DNA from: Desulfobacteraceae bacterium
GTDB taxonomy: Bacteria > Desulfobacterota > DSM-4660 > Desulfatiglandales > Desulfatiglandaceae
Assembly (NCBI GenBank): GCA_011048855.1
Contig: DSCZ01000359.1
Coordinates: 1 to 8,059 of the forward strand
DNA: 8,059 nt
Direction: 5' to 3'
Shown here: positions 1 to 5,375 of the stretch, one piece after another
Numbering within the stretch: position 1 is the stretch's first letter
Layout of the letters: each line of letters begins with the position of its first letter
Position numbers and translations under genes: made by a program
The notes under the pieces: model-generated
Databases searched by the model: none
Seen by the model: only the letters and a program-made list of their open reading frames with translations
Told to the model about the DNA's origin: nothing

Positions 1-148
1 CCCAAATATCTGTTATGCCATTTAATATTACCAAAATTGGTGAGGTAGTCAGAATAAAGCCGCGGCCTGCGTTATGCATATCAAGACAATTCCCGCCGGG
101 ATCAAGTGTCTGCATTTCCAATCGCAAACCGCATAAACCGATCAGACC
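1..148. other. Non-coding leader upstream of the hdrA-like gene
   Basis: I see no convincing coding region here. The first ~60 bases are AT-rich compared with the rest of the window. They hold two short dyads: TAATATTA at 23-30, and ACCAA/TTGGT arms at 30-41 separated by two A. A small hairpin TCCCG-C-CGGGA lies at 91-101. No strong sigma70 -35/-10 pair with proper spacing was found. A GG-N10-GC pair at 64-77 resembles a degenerate sigma54 -24/-12 element and is listed separately. The region probably holds the promoter of the four-gene unit, but the real start of transcription could lie left of the window. Confidence 0.5.
64..78 (+). promoter_or_regulatory. Weak sigma54-like -24/-12 element (tentative)
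   Basis: GGC at 64-66 and TGCA at 75-78 place the invariant GG and GC pairs exactly ten bases apart, as in RpoN promoters. About 8 of 12 consensus positions match by eye: the T before GG, the AC of GGCACG and the first T of TTGC do not. Transcription would begin near 89, giving a leader of about 75 nt before the 164 start. Such matches arise by chance in GC-rich DNA, and no activator site is visible. Confidence 0.17.
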
Positions 149-153
149 AGGAG
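149..153 (+). promoter_or_regulatory. Ribosome binding site deciding the hdrA-like start
   Basis: AGGAG at 149-153 is followed by two in-frame ATG codons. The ATG at 155 lies only one base downstream, too close for initiation from this site. The ATG at 164 lies ten bases downstream, a workable spacing. The start is therefore placed at 164, giving 908 rather than 911 residues. Confidence 0.7.
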
Positions 154-163
154 AATGCGCAAA

Positions 164-2890
164 ATGGCTCATACAAAACCCTCTGGCCCGGTGATCGTCG
201 CCGGTGGTGGACCTTCCGGCATCGAAGCCGCCCTTTCGCTGGCTGACGCCGGCTACATCGTCCATCTTATCGAGTCTTCCGATTCTCTCGGAGGCATGAT
301 TCCTTCACTCCACCGTCTTTATCCTTTATGCGCCTGTTGTAAAATCGACCGGAAAATCGCGGATTGTATGCAGAACCCCTCGATCGACATAACCACAAAC
401 GCCGAAATAATCGAGGTTTCTGGAACAGCCGGCGCGTTTACTGTTACGATAAATACAAAAAAGGGTGAAACCCGGATCCCCGCCGGGGCCGTTGTGCTGG
501 CAACCGGGGTGGAACCTTTCGATCCCTCGGGGCATGACACATACCAGTACAGTCTCCTTCCAAACGTGCTCACTGCAGCGGAGTACGAACTCAGGCAAAA
601 GCCCGACGGCCCTGATAAAGGGAAAATAACGCGGCCTTCAGATGGAAAAGTGCCTGAAAAAATCGCCTGGCTCCAGTGCGTAGGGTCGAGGAACATCAAC
701 CCCGGCGATGCGGCCTGCTGTTCATCGGTATGCTGCATGTACGCCGTCAAGGAAACGGTGACTACGAAAGATTTCTCCGAAGATATCGAAACCGATATTT
801 TTTTCATGGACATGAGGGCGCACGGCAAGGGTTACGAGCAATATTATAACCAGGCCGTCGCCCGCGGTGTGAATTTTATCCGCTGTCGCGTGCACACTGT
901 CGCCCCGGTTCCGGGAAGCGACGACCTCTCAATGAGTTTTGTCAAAGAAGACGGCACCCTCATCAAGGAAACTTTCGACATGGTCGTGCTGTCCACGGGC
1001 ATCAAACCTTCAGCAGGCGCTGTCAGAGCGGCTGCCACGGCAGGAATTGAACTCGACGAAGACGGTTATGCAGGCGAAGAACCGTTTCGCCCCTGCACCA
1101 CATCTAAACCCGGAATTTTTGTTTGCGGCGGACTTACCGCTCCTGCCGGGGTGCTGGATTCCGTGACTCAGGGAGCGGCGGTGGTCACCGAGATATCCGC
1201 CCTGCTCGCACCGGGACCGCTCCCGGCGGCGCAGCCCCCGGAAACCACGCCGCCCGAGAACGAAACCGGCATATTTGTGGCCTACAGGCTATGCCCCGGA
1301 ATGCAGCCTGAACTGGGTTCAAGAATACAAGCGCGTGCATCGAGCCTTCCAGGCGTGGTCGGTTGTGCAGAAGTTGAAGGGGATTTGAGCGGAGATATCG
1401 CCGCCCAACTGAAGCGAACGGGTGCAGGCCGCCTGGTGTATGCCGCCTGTTCTCCTGAAATGGATTCTACGGTCATCGAAAAAGCTCTCGAAAATGCCGG
1501 AGCAAACCCGTTTCTTTACCAGACCGTGGATCTCAACGCCATAGATACTGATTCCTCCACTGCGGTGGAGGAAGCGATCCGCATGGGCGCCGCCAGGGCC
1601 GCCTTGATGTCCGCCCCGGAACTCAAATCAATGCCGGTGACAAAGTCGGCCCTCGTGGTGGGCGGCGGGGTTGCCGGGATGGAAGCCGCCCTTTCCGCAG
1701 CTGAAATGGATATTCCCGTGACGCTGATAGAGCAAAGCGACCGTCTCGGCGGACATGCCACTCACGTCCGATGCACCTGGCAGGGAAATGACGTCCAGGA
1801 ATATCTACAGAAACTTATAGAACGGGTGCAATCGAACAGCTTGATTTCAGTGATGACAGGAACTGTTCCGGTCAAACACTCCGGTTTTCCCGGCAATTTC
1901 ATCACCACGGTGGAAGGACCCGAAGGCAGGAGCGAAATTGCCCACGGAGCCGCGATACTGGCCACAGGTGCTGACCCGGTGAAACCCGACGAGTACCTAT
2001 ATGGAAGCCACGACCGCGTGGTGCTGTGGTCCGAATTGAGTGAAAAGCTGATCGCCGACCCGGACGCCTTCTCCGATGCCGGAACAGCTGTATTCATCCA
2101 GTGCGTGGGTTCCAGGGAGCCGGCGCGCCCCCACTGCAGCAATATCTGCTGTACGTTCTCGGTGCGGGCCGCGCTCGACATGAAGCGGCGCCACCCGGGG
2201 ATGCAGATATTCGTGCTTTACCGGGAAATGCGCACCTTCGGCCGCAGGGAGGACATCTACAGGGAAGCCCGCGATTCAGGTGTGATCTTTCTCCGCTACG
2301 AACCCGAACGGAAACCCGTCGTGGAGGCTGTTGGAGACAGGTTGAAGGTAACCGTCAGGGATTTAATCCTCGACCGCGACATCGAGCTGGACGCAGGACT
2401 GGTTTCCCTCCAGAGCGCGATCGTCCCAAAAGGTCTCAACGCAGCAGCAGAACTTTTCAGGGTGGGCCTCGATGAAAACGGCTTTCTGGCCGAGTCACCT
2501 GAAAAACTCAAGCCCGTTCATTCCACGATCCGGGGAATATACGTTGCCGGGCTCGCCCATTACCCGAAAGATACCAACGACAGCATAACGCAGGGACGTG
2601 CCGCCGCGGGCAGGGCGGCCGAAATACTCAATCTCGAAACGGTGCGCGTCGGCGGCCTGGTCGCCGAAGTTGACCGCGAGAAATGCGCCGCCTGCTGCAC
2701 TTGCGTCCGGACATGCCCGTTCGGCGTACCGTTCATAGACCCGGCGATCGGCGCCGCTAACATAGATCCCGGGCTTTGCAGGGGATGTGGAATATGCGTT
2801 GCCGAATGTCCCGGCAAAGCGATCGTCATGAACCTTTGCAGCGACCGGATGCTCACCGAGGCCGCATGCCTTTTCCGGGCTGCCTCGTGA
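164..2890 (+). CDS. hdrA: Tandem-FAD HdrA-like iron-sulfur flavoprotein (HdrA/QmoA family)
   Basis: This is a soluble electron-transfer flavoprotein of the heterodisulfide reductase subunit A family, 908 residues from the 164 ATG. In order: a first FAD module at about 10-348 (GGGPSG at 14-19, cysteines 56/58/59, CVGSR at 172-176 followed by C185, C186, C190, C191, and a C-terminal FAD segment near 317-340). Next come a proline-rich linker at about 349-368 and a domain at 368-487 that resembles the usual HdrA N-terminal domain (AACSPE near 427-432, NPFLYQ near 448-453). A second FAD module spans about 496-820 (GGGVAG at 500-505, CVGSR at 647-651 with C658, C662, C663, and SITQGRAAAGRA near 807-818). 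The protein ends in a 2x[4Fe-4S] ferredoxin with C841/844/847/851 and C872/875/878/882. Neither half has the inserted ferredoxin of methanogen HdrA. In HdrA relatives the CVGSR...CC motif binds an iron-sulfur cluster near FAD, and one flavin can bifurcate electrons. Here the protein probably feeds or drains electrons for the downstream MvhD-MetV-MetF. It could also be described as a QmoA-like plus HdrA-like fusion. The family call is firm; bifurcation is inference. Confidence 0.9.
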   Translation: MAHTKPSGPVIVAGGGPSGIEAALSLADAGYIVHLIESSDSLGGMIPSLHRLYPLCACCKIDRKIADCMQNPSIDITTNAEIIEVSGTAGAFTVTINTKKGETRIPAGAVVLATGVEPFDPSGHDTYQYSLLPNVLTAAEYELRQKPDGPDKGKITRPSDGKVPEKIAWLQCVGSRNINPGDAACCSSVCCMYAVKETVTTKDFSEDIETDIFFMDMRAHGKGYEQYYNQAVARGVNFIRCRVHTVAPVPGSDDLSMSFVKEDGTLIKETFDMVVLSTGIKPSAGAVRAAATAGIELDEDGYAGEEPFRPCTTSKPGIFVCGGLTAPAGVLDSVTQGAAVVTEISALLAPGPLPAAQPPETTPPENETGIFVAYRLCPGMQPELGSRIQARASSLPGVVGCAEVEGDLSGDIAAQLKRTGAGRLVYAACSPEMDSTVIEKALENAGANPFLYQTVDLNAIDTDSSTAVEEAIRMGAARAALMSAPELKSMPVTKSALVVGGGVAGMEAALSAAEMDIPVTLIEQSDRLGGHATHVRCTWQGNDVQEYLQKLIERVQSNSLISVMTGTVPVKHSGFPGNFITTVEGPEGRSEIAHGAAILATGADPVKPDEYLYGSHDRVVLWSELSEKLIADPDAFSDAGTAVFIQCVGSREPARPHCSNICCTFSVRAALDMKRRHPGMQIFVLYREMRTFGRREDIYREARDSGVIFLRYEPERKPVVEAVGDRLKVTVRDLILDRDIELDAGLVSLQSAIVPKGLNAAAELFRVGLDENGFLAESPEKLKPVHSTIRGIYVAGLAHYPKDTNDSITQGRAAAGRAAEILNLETVRVGGLVAEVDREKCAACCTCVRTCPFGVPFIDPAIGAANIDPGLCRGCGICVAECPGKAIVMNLCSDRMLTEAACLFRAAS

Positions 2891-2934
2891 ACACCCGGCC
2901 GTCACCAGACCTAATCGACGATGGAGATAATGCG

Positions 2935-3375
2935 ATGAATGAATTTTCCCCAAGAATAATCGCTTTCTGCTGTTCAAACTGCGCCGCGGCTGCAGCCGGC
3001 GTCGCCGGCAGGATCGGAATGAGCCTTCCCCCGAACGTTTCGGTTGTGCATGTCCCCTGCACCGGCAGGATCGAAGTCCTGCACCTGCTGAAGCCGTTCG
3101 AAGAGGGTGCCGACGGCGTTTACGTAGCCGGCTGCCAGGAGGACAGCTGCCGTTATATGACAGGAGTCGTGAAAGCAGCCAAAAGAGTGGCTCACGTGAA
3201 AAACATCCTGGAGCAGATAGGAGTGGAACCCGAAAGGATTGAAATCTTCAACATGTCCGCAGCAAGCGGAAATTGGTTTGTGGAAACTGCGGTGGAGATG
3301 ACCGGCAGGCTTCAGCCGCTCGGTCCTTTATCGCCTGGTGTGAATATAGATTCCAAGAGAGGTGCCCGCTCATGA
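2935..3375 (+). CDS. mvhD: MvhD/FlpD-type [2Fe-2S] electron-transfer subunit
   Basis: This 146-residue protein belongs to the methyl-viologen-reducing hydrogenase delta subunit family, a small adaptor that passes electrons to or from HdrA. Family signatures are FCCSNC near 11-16, VPCTGRIEVLHLL near 40-52 and GADGVYVAGCQEDSC at 58-72. Cysteines 12, 13, 16, 42, 67 and 72 supply the expected [2Fe-2S] ligands. The length is typical of a stand-alone MvhD. The start at 2935 is chosen because GGAG at 2923-2926 lies eight bases upstream and the family's N-terminal strand begins right after it; a longer in-frame reading would overlap the hdrA end. The gap from the hdrA stop is 44 nt, and the stop overlaps the metV start as ATGA. 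No hydrogenase large or small subunit is present, so here it most likely links the HdrA-like protein to MetV. In relatives the second cysteine motif is often GCHPGDCH; GCQEDSCRY is a variant. Confidence 0.88.
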   Translation: MNEFSPRIIAFCCSNCAAAAAGVAGRIGMSLPPNVSVVHVPCTGRIEVLHLLKPFEEGADGVYVAGCQEDSCRYMTGVVKAAKRVAHVKNILEQIGVEPERIEIFNMSAASGNWFVETAVEMTGRLQPLGPLSPGVNIDSKRGARS

Positions 3376-4037
3376 TTGTCGCCGAACCCAAGCCCCTGAG
3401 CGAAATCGTCGAGATGGTCAAAAACGCCGGCCGGGTGCTGGTCGTCGGCTGTAAGGGATGCGTAACGGTATGTAATGTCGGAGGAGCCAAGGAGGCGGCC
3501 GTGCTGGCCTCGGCGCTTCGCGTCGCACGCCGGGACGATAAATCGTTCATCGCCGATTCCCACACGCTTGAACGGCAGTGCGACCCGGAATATATCAGTG
3601 AACTCGAAGGTATCGTGGAATCCTACGATGCCGTGGTCAGCCTGGCCTGCGGCGTCGGCCCTCAGTTCATATCCGAACGCTATCCCTCGATCCGCGTTTT
3701 TCCGGGCGTCAATACAAGATTCATGGGTGGAGCCATCGAACACGGTGTCTGGTCCGAGCGGTGCGCCGGATGCGGAACCTGCGTAGTTCACTACTTCGGA
3801 GGACTTTGCCCTATCGCCCGATGTTCAAAAAGCCTTATGAACGGTCCGTGCGGAGGATCCACGAACGGTAAATGCGAGATTTCAAAGGACGTGGACTGCA
3901 TCTGGGACCTCATCGTCAAGAAAATGATGGAACAGCAGCGAATCGATGAACTGATCGAGTTCAAACCGCCGAAGAGCTGGGCCACCGCCAGGGACGGCGG
4001 ACCCCGGAAGATGATCAAGGAGGAACTGGTGAAATGA
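3372..4037 (+). CDS. metV: MetV, zinc/iron-sulfur partner of methylene-H4F reductase
   Basis: This 221-residue protein matches the methylenetetrahydrofolate reductase C-terminal domain family (MetV). MetV binds MetF and carries electrons to its flavin in Wood-Ljungdahl organisms. An N-terminal Rossmann-like part holds GCKGCVTVC with C27, C30 and C34, then C70 and C93. A cysteine-dense C-terminal part holds C131, C134, C137, C146, C151, C160 (in NGPCGGS), C168 and C176. In characterised MetV these regions bind two [4Fe-4S] clusters and zinc; which residue binds what here is inferred. The ATG at 3372 has an AGAGGTG-like site about 8 nt upstream and overlaps the mvhD stop. The metF start overlaps its own stop. 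There is no signal peptide or membrane segment, so it is cytoplasmic. The ending EFKPPKSW...RKMIKEELVK is a charged tail. Its close neighbours strongly support the assignment. Confidence 0.9.
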   Translation: MIVAEPKPLSEIVEMVKNAGRVLVVGCKGCVTVCNVGGAKEAAVLASALRVARRDDKSFIADSHTLERQCDPEYISELEGIVESYDAVVSLACGVGPQFISERYPSIRVFPGVNTRFMGGAIEHGVWSERCAGCGTCVVHYFGGLCPIARCSKSLMNGPCGGSTNGKCEISKDVDCIWDLIVKKMMEQQRIDELIEFKPPKSWATARDGGPRKMIKEELVK

Positions 4038-4966
4038 GCGATTTGAAATCTGGAAGCAACCTGGAAAAAGTTTTGAGAGCCGGACATTTCGCCTTCACCG
4101 GAGAGTGCGGTCCGCCGCAGGGCGCCGACGTCGAGGCGGTTCGAAAGAAGGCAGCCCATCTCAAAGGATGCGTAGATGCGGTGAACATCACCGACAACCA
4201 GACCGCGGTGGTCCGCATGTCCAGCTGGGCTGCGTCGCTGATCCTGCTGCAGGATGGAGTCGAGCCCAACTTTCAGATGGTCTGCAGAGACCGCAATCGC
4301 CTGGCGATGCAAAGCGATATACTCGGGGCCTATGCCCACGGAATCCGCAACATGCTCTGCCTGTCCGGCGACCACCAGAAATTCGGCAATCATCCGGAGT
4401 CCAAGAACGTTTTCGACCTGGACTCCATCCAGCTGGTCAACATGGTCAAAACAATGCGGGATGAAGGCAAGTTCCTGAACGGGCAGGAAATCGAGACCCC
4501 CCCGAAACTTTTCATCGGGGCCGCCTCCAACCCGTTTGCGGATCCCTTTGATTTCAGACCATACCGACTTGCCAAAAAAGTCGCCGCCGGCGCCGATTTT
4601 GTCCAGACCCAATGCATATACAACATGGAAAAATTCAGGGAATTCATGAAGCGGGCCGTGGACATGGGACTGCACGAAAAATGCTACATCCTGGCCGGCG
4701 TCACTCCGATGAAAAGCGTCGGCATGGCCCGGTACATGGCTAAGCAGGTCCCGGGCATGGATGTGCCGGATTCGCTGATCAAGCGCCTTCAAGGTGCCGG
4801 AAAAGGCAAGGTTGCAGAAGAAGGAATCCGCTTCGCGCTCGAGCAGATAGAGGAGTTTAAAGCAATGGAAGGGGTGAGCGGAGTCCACCTGATGGCAATC
4901 GAATGGGAACACAGGGTGCCGGAAATAAGCGAACGTGCCGGCATGCTGCCGCGGCCCGAGCTTTAA
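4034..4966 (+). CDS. metF: MetF, 5,10-methylenetetrahydrofolate reductase
   Basis: This 310-residue TIM-barrel flavoprotein interconverts 5,10-methylene-H4F and 5-methyl-H4F, the last step of the methyl branch of the Wood-Ljungdahl pathway, reductive or oxidative by lifestyle. Visible motifs are TGECGPP at 22-28, where E24 corresponds to the catalytic glutamate; VNITDNQ at 50-56; CRDRNR at 84-89; LCLSGDH at 108-114 for flavin and folate binding; and GADFVQTQCIYN at 186-197. The length is that of single-domain bacterial MetF, without the regulatory domain of eukaryotic enzymes. MetF partnered with MetV generally takes electrons through MetV rather than directly from NAD(P)H. The start has a strong AAGGAGG at 4017-4023, ten bases upstream, and overlaps the metV stop as ATGA. 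The TAA stop is followed by a strong terminator, so metF ends the operon. The direction of catalysis cannot be read from sequence. Confidence 0.95.
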   Translation: MSDLKSGSNLEKVLRAGHFAFTGECGPPQGADVEAVRKKAAHLKGCVDAVNITDNQTAVVRMSSWAASLILLQDGVEPNFQMVCRDRNRLAMQSDILGAYAHGIRNMLCLSGDHQKFGNHPESKNVFDLDSIQLVNMVKTMRDEGKFLNGQEIETPPKLFIGAASNPFADPFDFRPYRLAKKVAAGADFVQTQCIYNMEKFREFMKRAVDMGLHEKCYILAGVTPMKSVGMARYMAKQVPGMDVPDSLIKRLQGAGKGKVAEEGIRFALEQIEEFKAMEGVSGVHLMAIEWEHRVPEISERAGMLPRPEL

Positions 4967-4983
4967 TTCCTCCACTGAGTGAT

Positions 4984-5018
4984 AAAACCCGGAAGAAAAG
5001 ATTCTTCCGGGTTTTTTT
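4984..5018 (+). terminator. Strong Rho-independent terminator after metF
   Basis: A perfect 14-nt inverted repeat pairs 4984-4997 (AAAACCCGGAAGAA) with 5002-5015 (TTCTTCCGGGTTTT) around a 4-nt AAGA loop. It is followed by, and partly merged with, a run of seven T at 5012-5018. It begins 18 nt after the metF stop. The A run on its 5' side could also serve opposite-strand termination, but no gene converges here. It separates the reductase operon from the signalling genes. Confidence 0.93.
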
Positions 5019-5019
5019 C

Positions 5020-5047
5020 TTGAATTTCCCCCGTCATTGCCCATAAT
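5020..5047 (+). promoter_or_regulatory. Candidate sigma70-type promoter for the signalling unit
   Basis: TTGAAT at 5020-5025 matches 4 of 6 bases of the -35 consensus. CATAAT at 5042-5047 matches 5 of 6 of the -10 consensus. The spacer is 16 bases. The -35 box starts right after the terminator T-run, and transcription would begin near 5054, about 43 nt before the 5097 ATG. The position after a terminator and before a gene cluster supports it; activity is untested. Confidence 0.5.
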
Positions 5048-5096
5048 GGAAATTTATCCCTGAACAGGCACCGCCTCACAGGTGCCGCATTCGACT

Positions 5097-5375
5097 ATGA
5101 TAATTAAAACAAGTGATGGTCGTAAAATAGATACAGCCGTAGAACTCACCGGAGCGGAAAGACATGTTCTTCAGAAGCTGTTTGCATGGCAGTCAATGGC
5201 CGACAGCATCGAACAGTTCCGCGAAAAAACACGCGCCGCCCTGGGAGTCGGATGGAACAACTCCGGCCCGGTGAAAAAAGGGCCGTTGCTGGCCGCCATT
5301 ATCCGCGACATGGAACGAAAGGTGGTCGAAAGGCTCGCCTGCCCGCCACCCTGTGAAAAGGGAAAAGAACCATGA
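5097..5375 (+). CDS. Small protein of unknown function preceding the kinase genes
   Basis: I do not recognise a named family. From the 5097 ATG the product is 92 residues, without signal peptide or membrane segment. The first ~20 residues look like two short strands (IIKTSDGRKIDTAVELT). The middle is probably helical, with aromatic and charged residues (LQKLFAWQSMADSIEQFREK). A GWNNSGPVKKGP turn follows, then another amphipathic helix (LLAAIIRDMERKVVERL) and a tail with two cysteines (CPPPC). AGGTG at 5080-5084 lies 12 nt before the ATG. A GTG at 5082 would add five residues but has no clear binding site. Its stop overlaps the next kinase start as ATGA, so the two are translationally coupled. 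Small size, helices and coupling suggest a partner or modulator of the kinase, which is inference only. That it is a real gene is supported by the tight overlap and uniform codon use. Confidence 0.72.
   Translation: MIIKTSDGRKIDTAVELTGAERHVLQKLFAWQSMADSIEQFREKTRAALGVGWNNSGPVKKGPLLAAIIRDMERKVVERLACPPPCEKGKEP

Noticed and set aside
91..101. Small TCCCG-C-CGGGA hairpin as a terminator of an upstream gene
   Set aside because: The arms are only five bases, the loop is one base and no T-run follows.
155..163. Start of the hdrA-like protein at the first ATG (155)
   Set aside because: The AGGAG site ends one base before it, leaving no room for initiation; the ATG at 164 has proper spacing.
2888..2890. 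Possible selenocysteine readthrough at the hdrA-like TGA stop
   Set aside because: The TGA follows the complete ferredoxin domain, no cysteine motif continues in frame, and the next in-frame stop comes seven codons later. It is a normal stop.
2776..2934. N-terminal extension of MvhD overlapping the end of the hdrA-like gene
   Set aside because: The extra 53 residues would overlap the ferredoxin domain coding region. They do not resemble the MvhD family, and a good GGAG site precedes the 2935 ATG.
3791..5044. Long minus-strand open frame of 417 codons opposite metV and metF
   Set aside because: It lies antisense to two genes with clear family motifs, runs through the intrinsic terminator, and its translation shows no recognisable domain. 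It is explained by codon bias in GC-rich coding DNA.
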